DNA of 64,000 nt from Parvularcula sp. LCG005 (GTDB taxonomy: Bacteria > Pseudomonadota > Alphaproteobacteria > Caulobacterales > Parvularculaceae), in assembly GCF_032930845.1 (NCBI RefSeq), contig NZ_CP136758.1:310001-374000 (forward strand). The letters run 5' to 3'. This document shows positions 17,844 to 25,237 of this stretch, in pieces. The notes under the pieces were generated by a model, which did not search any database, was not told where the DNA came from, and worked only from the letters and a program-made list of their open reading frames with translations. Within the stretch, counting starts at the first letter, position 1. Each line of letters starts with the position of its first letter. The position numbers and the translations under genes were made by a program.

Positions 17844-18605
17844 ATGTTTGCCATGGATTTACTGCCTTGCGCGGCCAGCGTCCCTATTGCGGCCGAGGAT
17901 TTTGAAGACGCATCCAGTACTGCCGCGGCTCTCATGACGCATCATCCCAATCTCTCCGTTATCAAGGAAAACGGTCAGCACGTGCTGCAGTCAAACTACG
18001 TCGGCGATGCGCATGGAAGTGAGCGGAACTATGCAAATATTCCGCTGAAGGACGGGTATGAGGAACTCAGCCTGTCGTTCGATGTCAAATTCGAGAAGGA
18101 CTTCCCGTTCGTCCGCGGCGGCAAGATGCACGGCTTCGTCCCCGATCGCTCGGTCACGGGCGGGCAGGCGCTGACGCCCGAGGGCTGGTCGGCCCGCATC
18201 ATGTGGGGCGCAGAGGGTGTGCCGCTCACCTACACCTATCATCAGGACCAGCCCGGGAAGTACGGCGAGATCGGGACGGCGTTAAGCGATGCAGCTTTCC
18301 CCACGGACGAGTGGTTTGCGGTCACCCTCCATACCCGTCTGAATACGGAGGATGGCACGCCCGGTTTCACGCGTCTTTATCTGAATGGAACGCCCGTGCG
18401 GGAACAGACGGGACTGACATTCCGAAGCGTCTTTTCACCAGAATCTCTGATCAGCCGATTTGTGATCGTGACGTTCCATGGCGGCAATGATCCCAGCTGG
18501 GCGCCGAAAAATGCCGATGGAAGCTACCGAACCGTTCAGAGCTGGTTCGACAATATTGCGATTTATGACCAGCCGTGCCGACGCATGGGTCCCGTCGTGC
18601 CCTAG
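17844..18605 (+). CDS. Polysaccharide lyase family 14-like domain protein
   Basis: A 253-aa protein with the jelly-roll pattern of PL14-type lyases/lectins: 'LSFDVKFEKDFPFVRGGKMHG', 'GWSARIMWG', 'YTYHQDQPGKYGE' and 'VIVTFHGGNDPSWAP' followed by 'WFDNIAIYD'. The family cleaves alginate or glucuronan-type polymers, and many bacterial members are uncharacterised. The N-terminus is short and only weakly hydrophobic, so secretion is uncertain. ATG 17844 is chosen because GGAGG lies 8 bases before it; the TTG at 17799 is an alternative. It diverges from plsC and ends overlapping the ccmE stop by 4 bases. Confidence 0.75.
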   Translation: MFAMDLLPCAASVPIAAEDFEDASSTAAALMTHHPNLSVIKENGQHVLQSNYVGDAHGSERNYANIPLKDGYEELSLSFDVKFEKDFPFVRGGKMHGFVPDRSVTGGQALTPEGWSARIMWGAEGVPLTYTYHQDQPGKYGEIGTALSDAAFPTDEWFAVTLHTRLNTEDGTPGFTRLYLNGTPVREQTGLTFRSVFSPESLISRFVIVTFHGGNDPSWAPKNADGSYRTVQSWFDNIAIYDQPCRRMGPVVP

Positions 18606-19081
18606 CGGCGCTTGTCATTTATATATTGTTCGTAGGCGCCTGTTTCTTTCAGCGCGTCTGCGACTTCCGGGGCCATGTAGTTTTCATCATGGCGCGCCAG
18701 GACAGTTGAGGCGATGAACGTGCCGTCCTCGCGCATCCGGCCCTGTGCAATGACACCATCGCCTTCTGCGACAAGGCCCGGCAGGACATCATCGAAAATG
18801 ACCGGGACGGATTTTTCGCCGTCAGTGATGGTGAAGGTGACGGCGACCGCTTCGCCAGCCTTCAGCGATCCCTTCTCGACCATGCCGCCGAGGCGGATCT
18901 CACGGTCCGGCAGCTCTGACAGCGCCGGCAATCCCGACGGCGCATAGAAATAGACCTTGGTCTGACTGACCGCGAACAGGGCAAGAGCCGTTGCGCCGAA
19001 GAATGCTGGCAGAACAATACCCAGCATCAAAAGGCGACGCTGCCGCTTGCGAAAGGGGGAGGTAGGCTTCTTGCCAGTCAT
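18602..19081 (-). CDS. ccmE: Cytochrome c maturation heme chaperone CcmE
   Basis: A 159-aa periplasmic heme chaperone anchored by one N-terminal membrane helix (about residues 18-40) after a basic tail. It covalently carries heme from CcmC to the CcmF/H ligase. The heme-binding histidine and its context are intact: 'LARHDENYMAPEV' near residue 128, matching the H-x-x-x-Y motif. The OB-fold region includes 'IRLGGMVEKGS' and 'VPVIFDDVLPGLVAEG'. ATG overlaps the ccmD stop by 4 bases. Confidence 0.95.
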   Translation of the reverse strand: MTGKKPTSPFRKRQRRLLMLGIVLPAFFGATALALFAVSQTKVYFYAPSGLPALSELPDREIRLGGMVEKGSLKAGEAVAVTFTITDGEKSVPVIFDDVLPGLVAEGDGVIAQGRMREDGTFIASTVLARHDENYMAPEVADALKETGAYEQYINDKRR

Positions 19082-19218
19082 CGTTTCACTCGCCTTGCCG
19101 CAAGGACAGCGTGCAGCACGAGGCCCCCCAGAATGAGGGCCGACAGACCCCAGGACAGGCCGATAAAAAGGGTGGGGTCAGCGGTGACGATGCCAGCGCC
19201 AATCGTGGGCTCACTCAT
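19078..19218 (-). CDS. ccmD: Heme exporter protein CcmD
   Basis: A 46-aa single-pass membrane protein required to release heme-loaded CcmE from the CcmABC complex. It has one hydrophobic helix ('FIGLSWGLSALILGGLVLH') followed by a basic tail (AARRVKR), the normal CcmD form. The ATG at 19218 lies inside the 3' end of ccmC (8-base overlap) and is preceded by AAGGAGG about 6 bases upstream. The longer frame to 19353 is an overlap with ccmC. Confidence 0.9.
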   Translation of the reverse strand: MSEPTIGAGIVTADPTLFIGLSWGLSALILGGLVLHAVLAARRVKR

Positions 19219-19984
19219 GACCGCCTCCTTCGGGAATGGCTTCAAGTTGGGCGCGTGATGGAGCACGGCTTTCAGGCTGGCGGACGGTCCGCTCGACGAG
19301 GGCGGTCCGTGTGCGCAAGATCGTATAGGCGATGGAGAGGAAAAAATAGCCAAGGCCCATCAGGAGGAGCGGCCACAGCATCGAGGCGGGCATTGAGGGC
19401 CCGCCCTCGCGGATCACGGTGGCCTTCTGATGGAGGCTGTCCCACCAGTCGACAGAAAACTTGATGATGGGAAGGTTGATCGCGCCGAGCATTGCCAGCA
19501 GGGCGGCGAGCCGAGCGGCGCGGGCTTCGCCCTCAACCGCCTGCCAAATTGAGATATAGCCAACATAGATGAACATCAGCACCAGCATGGATGTCAGTCG
19601 CGGATCCCAGTCCCAATACACGCCCCATGTGACCTTACCCCAGAAACTGCCGGTCATCAGTGCAAGGACAGTGAAGGCAAGGCCGATTTTGGCGGCCTCG
19701 CGCGCGGCAAGGTCGGCGAGGCGATGGCGCCAGACAAATCCAACAAAGCTGGCGATCGCGACGGCCGCATAGGTCTGGAGCGCGAGCCATGCTGCGGGGA
19801 CATGGACGTACATCATCCGGACGCTTTCGCCCTGCCGGAAATCAGGCGGCGAGGTGATGAATGCCATATAGGTGCCAGCGGCCAGGCAAAGCGCCGTCAG
19901 AACCCACAGAACGGGCATGACCGGTCGTGTGACCGCCAGAAAGCGCGCCGGATTGGCGAGTTGCGAGATGGGATGCGTCTTCAT
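19211..19984 (-). CDS. ccmC: Heme exporter / heme-handling protein CcmC
   Basis: A 257-aa, six-helix inner-membrane protein of the heme-handling family that loads heme on CcmE. The tryptophan-rich signature is present as 'WGVYWDWDPRLTS', and the axial histidines are in 'YVHVPAAW' and 'SLHQKATV'. ccmC-ccmD-ccmE form a compact operon; ccmA and ccmB, normally upstream, and ccmF-G-H, normally downstream, are not here. A hairpin terminator (20033-20065) from the preceding gene separates it from upstream transcription. Confidence 0.94.
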   Translation of the reverse strand: MKTHPISQLANPARFLAVTRPVMPVLWVLTALCLAAGTYMAFITSPPDFRQGESVRMMYVHVPAAWLALQTYAAVAIASFVGFVWRHRLADLAAREAAKIGLAFTVLALMTGSFWGKVTWGVYWDWDPRLTSMLVLMFIYVGYISIWQAVEGEARAARLAALLAMLGAINLPIIKFSVDWWDSLHQKATVIREGGPSMPASMLWPLLLMGLGYFFLSIAYTILRTRTALVERTVRQPESRAPSRAQLEAIPEGGGHE

Positions 19985-20032
19985 CGGGCTGGCTTTTACC
20001 AGCTTGGCGCGCTGTGGCCATGACTCAGACGC

Positions 20033-20065
20033 AAAAAAGCCCTGCCAGATTGTCTCTGGCAGGGC
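20033..20065 (-). terminator. Rho-independent terminator of the 108-aa acidic protein gene
   Basis: An 11-bp stem GCCCTGCCAGA / TCTGGCAGGGC with a 5-base loop; the minus strand then reads TTTTTTG. It lies just after the stop at 20085. Confidence 0.9.
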
Positions 20066-20084
20066 GGATGCGGACGGGAAGGCG

Positions 20085-20411
20085 TCAGCCTTTCTGGTAG
20101 AGTGGTGTGGCGTCGGACAGATCGCCCAGATCCTGTTCCAGACGCTCGCCGGTTGGATCGGGGTCGTCCTCGGTGGACTGTTTCATCACGCCCTTGTCCG
20201 CATTGTATGTCTCGTTCTGTTCCGGCGTCCGGGCGTCTTCCGGTGAGAAGACGGGATCATCGGTCAGGTCGACGGGGAGGGGCTGATCTTCAAGATTGTC
20301 CGGCTCTGTCGCCGGGCGCTCGACATCGGCAAATTTTTCATTGCTCGGCGGATGCTCGAAGCGTTGACGGCTATTTTCGTCTTTGTCCTGTGGACCGCGC
20401 AGATTTTCCAT
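20085..20411 (-). CDS. Hypothetical acidic, low-complexity protein
   Basis: A 108-aa protein very rich in Asp, Glu, Pro and Gln, with no hydrophobic core, signal peptide or recognised domain; it is likely disordered. The start at ATG 20411 is supported by a perfect GGAGG 5 bases upstream, better than ATG 20423. It has its own terminator. A good ribosome site, terminator and normal codon use argue that it is real. Function unknown. Confidence 0.65.
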   Translation of the reverse strand: MENLRGPQDKDENSRQRFEHPPSNEKFADVERPATEPDNLEDQPLPVDLTDDPVFSPEDARTPEQNETYNADKGVMKQSTEDDPDPTGERLEQDLGDLSDATPLYQKG

Positions 20412-20472
20412 ATGAGCCTCCATTTCATGGCTTGCACAAGAAACGGATGGGGGCGGCGATCTGTTCCCGTGA

Positions 20473-21816
20473 TCAGCCCGTCAGGCGCCGAAAGCCTGGC
20501 CAGGCGATCAGCAGCATGACCCCGCGGCTGAGCATGAAGACGACGAAAGCCAGCCAGAGACCATGATTGCCGAGGATGGGCACAACACCGATCAGGGCTG
20601 CGGCAAATAGACCGACAGAGGCGAGCATGGCGTTGCGGAGCACATTTCCGCGCATGGCGCCGATGAAGATGCCGTCGAGCTGGAACGGCACCATCATGAC
20701 GATGGGACCGATGATGGCCCATGGATAATATTGGCCGATGACCGCTCGCAGGTCCCGCATATCTCCCTGCGGCGGGATGACAAGGTCGATGACCGGCTGT
20801 GCGGCGAGCCAGAGGATGATGGTCAGGCAAAGTGCAGCGCCAATCGCCAGAGTGCTGGTCGACCGGACCGCTTCATGAAACCGGGCGCGTCGATCGTTGG
20901 TGGCGCCCAGTGCCTTTCCGACCAGTGTTTCTGCAGCAATCGCAGGTCCATCAAGCAGCAGACCCGCGGTCATGACGATGTGCATCAGGACCTCATTCGC
21001 TGCCAGTGTGATATCGCCGAACTGTCCGCCCGCCCGCGCGAACCAGGCAAATACAAAAGCCAGCAGAAAAGTCCGTATGGCGATGTCCATGTTCAGGGCA
21101 AGGATCGATCGTAAATTCTCGCGCAGCCGCGCCAGGTCCCAGTGCTGGCGGATCCCGCCGCGCCGATGCAGGACCCCGAGGATAACGCCGCCCAGCAAGA
21201 CTGTACCGAGCCCTTCGGCCAGGGCCGTGCCAGCGGCGATACCCTTGACGCCCCAGTCCAGATAAAGAACGAACCAGGCGTCAAGAACAGCGTTGAGGAT
21301 CGTCACTGAGACCACGACGACCATCATCAGCCCGGTCCTCCCCTGACCGGTGAGCCAGCCCACGCCTGCGAAAAATGCAATGGCCAGCGGTGCCGCGAGA
21401 AGCCGGATTTCAATATAGTCACGCATGGCACCAAGGGCGCCGGGCGAAACATCCGTGCCGCCGCCCATGATCCACTGCGCGGCCTGACTGATCGGCAGGC
21501 GGAGGATGAGGAGCACAAAGCCGAGAACAAACCCAAGCAACGCGCCCTGAATGAGATGCGCCCGCAGACCGGCTTCGTCATTGCGGCCATCGGCCTGAGC
21601 CGACAGTCCCGAAAGGCTCATGCGCAAGAAGCCCAGCGTCCAGTAGACAATCGCGAACACAGCTGCAGCCAGCGATACGCCGGCAATATCCGTCGTTGTC
21701 GCGCCGCGGGCGAGCACGGCCATGTCAACGACGCCCAGAAGCGGGGTGATCATGGCCGCCATGCTGGCAGGAAAGGCAATGCGAAAGGCGCGGACGACGC
21801 CGTCGTGAGAACTCAA
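20473..21816 (-). CDS. MATE family efflux transporter (DinF-like), TTG start
   Basis: A 447-aa multidrug/toxic-compound exporter with 12 predicted helices in two homologous halves ('FPASMAAMITPLLGVVDMAVLARG' at the start of the first). The DinF-like branch exports organic cations or peptides coupled to Na+ or H+. The only sensible start is TTG 21816, in a TTGA overlap with the preceding gene's stop, which implies translational coupling. It is the last gene of the 23062-to-20473 unit with a membrane protein of unknown role and an ABA4-like protein. Confidence 0.87.
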   Translation of the reverse strand: MSSHDGVVRAFRIAFPASMAAMITPLLGVVDMAVLARGATTTDIAGVSLAAAVFAIVYWTLGFLRMSLSGLSAQADGRNDEAGLRAHLIQGALLGFVLGFVLLILRLPISQAAQWIMGGGTDVSPGALGAMRDYIEIRLLAAPLAIAFFAGVGWLTGQGRTGLMMVVVVSVTILNAVLDAWFVLYLDWGVKGIAAGTALAEGLGTVLLGGVILGVLHRRGGIRQHWDLARLRENLRSILALNMDIAIRTFLLAFVFAWFARAGGQFGDITLAANEVLMHIVMTAGLLLDGPAIAAETLVGKALGATNDRRARFHEAVRSTSTLAIGAALCLTIILWLAAQPVIDLVIPPQGDMRDLRAVIGQYYPWAIIGPIVMMVPFQLDGIFIGAMRGNVLRNAMLASVGLFAAALIGVVPILGNHGLWLAFVVFMLSRGVMLLIAWPGFRRLTG

Positions 21817-22619
21817 TAAGGGAATAGAGGCAAACCTTTGTAGCCCAGAACAATAAGGCCGATGATACCGGCAACCAGTGCCAGCGCAAAGACATCCACC
21901 ATCCGCCGCGCCCAGAATGATTGTGCACCTGCCAGCTCTACAGCAGCGCCAAAAACGGGCAGGATCTGCATGGCGTGGATCGCCAGAAAATGACCGGGTC
22001 GCAGATCCCCCACCACTCTGGACCAGCCCAGAAGCGGAATACCCACAATATCTGATCCGGGATCCCCAACCCAGTGACCCAGATTGGCAGCGATGGCCGC
22101 GCCCGAACCGATACCGGCGATGCCAGTGATGATAAGGCCCAAGACGATCGCGCGGCGATAGGGACCTTTCAGACGATCCGACCGCCGGGCGATCAGGCAG
22201 CCCAGCCAGAACGACGTGGCTGTGAGCAGAAGAGCCGCCACGCCCATGGCCCGATACAGATTGGCGGTGGTCTGGGACGTCCCGTTGAAATGGCTTTCAA
22301 GCCCATGGGCGCCTTGCCAGGTGATATAGCCCACTTCAAAAAGGCTGGTGATGATCGCCGTCCATGCCAAGGCCTCCAGCTGCCATCCGCGTCGGCCGGC
22401 GGGCAGATCGGCAGCAAAGTAGGCCAGCGTCAGCAGGAAAAGGCCGGTGGAGAGCATGAACTTGATGGGTTTGATCCACACAGACACGCCGGCCAATTGG
22501 CGATGATCAACGAGGCTTGCGGCCAGACTGGGGATTGCCAGACAGAGCAGGGCAATGCCGAATACGGTCAGGGCCCGGTGCCCCCGCCAGAAGCGGGCCA
22601 GAAAAAATGTCTTTGTCAT
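21813..22619 (-). CDS. Conserved multi-pass membrane protein of unknown function
   Basis: A 268-aa integral membrane protein with about seven hydrophobic segments. It shows conserved-looking polar positions in or near helices ('VSVWIKPIKFMLSTGLF', 'GHFLAIHAMQILPV', 'SFWLGCLIARR') that I have seen in uncharacterised bacterial membrane proteins, but I cannot name a family. It lies 5 bases after the ABA4-like gene and overlaps the MATE gene, so the three are co-expressed, presumably under the palindrome at 23085-23103. Confidence 0.75.
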   Translation of the reverse strand: MTKTFFLARFWRGHRALTVFGIALLCLAIPSLAASLVDHRQLAGVSVWIKPIKFMLSTGLFLLTLAYFAADLPAGRRGWQLEALAWTAIITSLFEVGYITWQGAHGLESHFNGTSQTTANLYRAMGVAALLLTATSFWLGCLIARRSDRLKGPYRRAIVLGLIITGIAGIGSGAAIAANLGHWVGDPGSDIVGIPLLGWSRVVGDLRPGHFLAIHAMQILPVFGAAVELAGAQSFWARRMVDVFALALVAGIIGLIVLGYKGLPLFPY

Positions 22620-22624
22620 GTGAG

Positions 22625-23062
22625 TCAGTCAATGGACCGCAAGCCGCGATTTCTCACGGTGCGGATGATAAAGTAGAGGAGCAGGCCTGTTGGTCCAAGC
22701 ATGAATGTAAGGATCAGGCAGGGCACGAGAAGAAGATGGGGCACGCCGTTTCGTTTTGCATCACGCGCTTCCCATGCACCGACGAACAGGTCGAAAGCGA
22801 GGTAGTGGATCCAGCCGACGAGCGCGCCGCCATCGCTGGCCAGAAGGGTTTTGACGCCCTCGAGCGAGGTGAAATCGCCTGCCATACCGCCCGCCTGAAC
22901 AAGGCCAGGCACGAGCAGGAGGACGTAGGCAGTTGAGAGCAGGAGGGGCAGGATAATGGCCGTAATCCACTGGGTGCCGCGCCAGAACGGCAGGAAAACG
23001 AGGGCAGCCCATCCGGCAAGCGGCACGGCATTCACGATCGGAAACAATTCGTCTGGCGTCAT
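22625..23062 (-). CDS. ABA4-like family protein (DUF4281)
   Basis: A 145-aa, four-helix membrane protein related to plant ABA4, which is needed for neoxanthin formation. The family signature is clear: 'LAFDLFVGAWEARDA' followed by 'GVPHLLLVPCLILTFMLGPTGLLLY'. The bacterial role is unknown; a carotenoid-related function is possible but no carotenoid gene is in the window. It is first in a three-gene unit with a membrane protein and a MATE exporter, opposite a TetR gene. Confidence 0.87.
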   Translation of the reverse strand: MTPDELFPIVNAVPLAGWAALVFLPFWRGTQWITAIILPLLLSTAYVLLLVPGLVQAGGMAGDFTSLEGVKTLLASDGGALVGWIHYLAFDLFVGAWEARDAKRNGVPHLLLVPCLILTFMLGPTGLLLYFIIRTVRNRGLRSID

Positions 23063-23084
23063 GGAAACTCTCCCTTGATGCCTT

Positions 23085-23113
23085 ATCTAGACATTGTCTA
23101 GATTGACTGTCAA
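23085..23113. promoter_or_regulatory. 19-bp palindromic operator with adjoining -35 box between TetR and ABA4-like genes
   Basis: ATCTAGAC-att-GTCTAGAT (23085-23103) is a perfect 8-3-8 palindrome. On the minus strand TTGACA (23113-23108) lies just upstream, and the -10 region (TAGATA at 18-base spacing) falls in the palindrome. The site is 43 bases before the TetR start and 23 before the ABA4-like start, so it could control both. Confidence 0.72.
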
Positions 23114-23145
23114 GAACACCTTTCATCAGGAGAATCTATCAATTT

Positions 23146-23697
23146 GTGGCCAAGTCTCAGAACTATCATCATGGCGATCTGCGCAACGCCATCATCAATG
23201 CTGCTATTGCCATTCTCGATGAAAAGGGTGTCGAAGGCCTGACGCTTCGTCAGTGTGCGTTGCGGGCGGGGGTCAGTCACGGCGCGCCGTCCCATCATTT
23301 TGGTGACATGCGCGGCCTCACCACGGCGCTGGCGGCGCGGGGATTTGCCATGCTGACAGAAGAGATGACGATTTCGGGGGATGTGGACATGCCGGCGATC
23401 GGCATCGCTTACGTCCGCTTCGCGCTGGCCAATCCCGGCCTCTACAGCGTGATGTTCCGCGCTGATCTGCTCAACCCGAATGACGCTGATCTGAAGGCCA
23501 GTGGCGGCGAGGCCTATGGGGTACTCGCCGCTGCCGTGGCGCGACAATATCCGTCCGATGAAGCGGAGGAAGCGGCGATGCGTGACGCGATGTGGTCACT
23601 GGTGCACGGCTACGCGTCCCTGGTGATGGCCGGGGAAATCGACATGCCAGACGATGTTGAGCGCGCCGTCATCAGCCTCGTCCGTGCACTGACCTGA
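23146..23697 (+). CDS. TetR/AcrR family regulator with WHG-type C-terminal domain
   Basis: A 183-aa repressor-type protein. The N-terminal HTH spans about residues 8-55 ('LRNAIINAAIAILDEKGVEGLTLRQCALRAGVSHGAPSHHF' region; helix-turn-helix 'LRQCALRAGVSHGAPSHHFG'). The C-terminal ligand domain has 'WSLVHGYASLVMAGEI', the WHG-like element. The start is GTG 23146 with AGGAG about 13 bases upstream, a loose spacing. It is divergent from the ABA4-like/MATE operon with a palindrome between, the classic layout for local autoregulated repression of an exporter. Confidence 0.88.
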   Translation: MAKSQNYHHGDLRNAIINAAIAILDEKGVEGLTLRQCALRAGVSHGAPSHHFGDMRGLTTALAARGFAMLTEEMTISGDVDMPAIGIAYVRFALANPGLYSVMFRADLLNPNDADLKASGGEAYGVLAAAVARQYPSDEAEEAAMRDAMWSLVHGYASLVMAGEIDMPDDVERAVISLVRALT

Positions 23698-23713
23698 AAA
23701 CGGCTCGGACACA

Positions 23714-23741
23714 GCAAAAAGCGGCCCGCGAGGGGCCGCTT
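23714..23741 (-). terminator. Rho-independent terminator of rpmE
   Basis: A 9-bp stem AAGCGGCCC / GGGCCGCTT with a GCGAG loop; on the minus strand the stem is followed by TTTTT. It also lies just past the convergent TetR gene. Confidence 0.88.
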
Positions 23742-23767
23742 GGCTGTTCCCGAAGAACAGGTCAGGA

Positions 23768-23986
23768 TCAGATGCCGAAATTGCCGAACTTGCTGTTGAA
23801 CTTGGACACGCGGCCTTTATCGGTCAGGCGCTGTGGGCCACCGGTCCACGCAGGGTGCGACGTCGGATCGATATCGAGGTTCAGGGTCTGGCCCGGCTCG
23901 CCAAGGGTCGAGCGGGTCGTGAATTTCGTCCCATCGGTCATCACGACTTCGATGAAGTGATATTCGGGATGCGTGTTCTTTTTCAT
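23768..23986 (-). CDS. rpmE: 50S ribosomal protein L31
   Basis: A 72-aa L31 protein of the large ribosomal subunit. The sequence follows the alphaproteobacterial form: '[19 protein letters not shown]', '[16 protein letters not shown]' and a C-terminal 'VSKFNSKFG'. It has no cysteines, so it is the zinc-independent type. ATG 23986 has GAGG 8 bases upstream and is preferred over ATG 23998. It appears monocistronic with its own terminator. Confidence 0.96.
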   Translation of the reverse strand: MKKNTHPEYHFIEVVMTDGTKFTTRSTLGEPGQTLNLDIDPTSHPAWTGGPQRLTDKGRVSKFNSKFGNFGI

Positions 23987-24184
23987 ATCGGGCCTCACGG
24001 GTGACGTGGGTAAAACTCTAGGAAGGCGCGGCGCATAGGCTATTGAGCTAGAAAGGGCAAGACCGAATTGCGATCCAGCCTCAAAAGAAATTGGTCTGGC
24101 GTGGTGGTTCGGGGACGGTCAAGGCTTGTCCTTTGACCGTCCATGGGCTTGGTTGTGGGTCTGTCAGTTATGGGCTCCTCCTGA

Positions 24185-25237
24185 ATGCGTTTCCTGACCC
24201 CGTTTGTGTACCTGATTGCCCTGACCGCTATCGGCGCTATCGCCGTGATCGTCTGGCTCGGTTTCAGTTTCCGTCAATTCGATGTCGTGGAGGCCAAGGG
24301 CAAGCTTCGCTGTACGCCTGTGGTCGGCATTTATGGCGCGATCGACATTGCGCCGCTTCCCGGGACGGGTATTGCCTTTCTGTCGACCATGGATCGCCGG
24401 GGTGAGGCGCCGCGCGGCATGCTGCTGCGGTTTGACACGGATAATCCGCTGGACGATTCCTCCTGGCGCGACCGCACCGATGGCGCGCCTGCGCTGCTCA
24501 ATCCCATGGGCATTGACCTCTACCACACTCTGCTGCCCGATGGCCGGGCGCTGAACCGTCTGTTTGCGGTCAATCTCGCCGGTCCTGAAGTGCTGCTCTA
24601 CGACATCGACGCGAGCGGCGACCTGGTCCTTCGGGAGCGCTTTTCCGATCCGCGTCTGACCAGTCCTAATGATGTCGTCGCCACCGGCCCGCGCAGTTTT
24701 TATGTCACCAATGATACGGCGGCAGGACGGGAAAGCTGGCGTGGCAAGGTCGATTTCATGTTCGGCTTCAAGACCGGTCAGATCCTGCACTATGATGGGT
24801 CCAGCTGGTCCGACGTGGCCGATGGCCTGGCATTCCCGAACGGCTTGGCGCTGTCAGACGATGGCAAGACGCTGTATCTGGCCGAGATGCGGGCCAAGCG
24901 GCTTGTCCGATATGAGCGTGATCCGGAAACGGACGTCCTGACCGCATCGCGTTACGTGCCGCTCGACACGTTCCCTGACAGCGTCTCGATCGACACGGAT
25001 AATCACGTTCTCGTCGGCTCGATCCCGCAGCCGCTGTCGTTCACCGCCTATGGTGAAGGGCTGAAAGACCAGGCGCCATCGCAGATTATGCGGGTGGCAG
25101 AGAGCGGACTGACCGAAACGGTCTTCCAAGACCCCGGAGATGTGCTATCCGCCGCGACAGTGGGCGTGCGGCTTAAGGACAAGATCCTGATCGGCTCGCG
25201 CGCCGCGGATCGGTTCTTGATGTGTAGCGGGGGATAA
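24185..25237 (+). CDS. Paraoxonase/arylesterase-like six-bladed beta-propeller hydrolase
   Basis: A 350-aa protein with an N-terminal membrane anchor (about residues 5-28) and a SMP-30/paraoxonase-type propeller. 'NPMGIDLYH', 'SPNDVVATGPRSFYVTND', 'FPNGLALSDDGKTLYLAE' and 'PDSVSIDTDNHV' are the calcium-site strands typical of PON enzymes (Asn and Asp ligands). Activity on lactones or aryl esters is likely, but the natural substrate is unknown. The stop shares one base with the thrC start (TAATG), so the two are translated together although functionally unrelated. Confidence 0.8.
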   Translation: MRFLTPFVYLIALTAIGAIAVIVWLGFSFRQFDVVEAKGKLRCTPVVGIYGAIDIAPLPGTGIAFLSTMDRRGEAPRGMLLRFDTDNPLDDSSWRDRTDGAPALLNPMGIDLYHTLLPDGRALNRLFAVNLAGPEVLLYDIDASGDLVLRERFSDPRLTSPNDVVATGPRSFYVTNDTAAGRESWRGKVDFMFGFKTGQILHYDGSSWSDVADGLAFPNGLALSDDGKTLYLAEMRAKRLVRYERDPETDVLTASRYVPLDTFPDSVSIDTDNHVLVGSIPQPLSFTAYGEGLKDQAPSQIMRVAESGLTETVFQDPGDVLSAATVGVRLKDKILIGSRAADRFLMCSGG

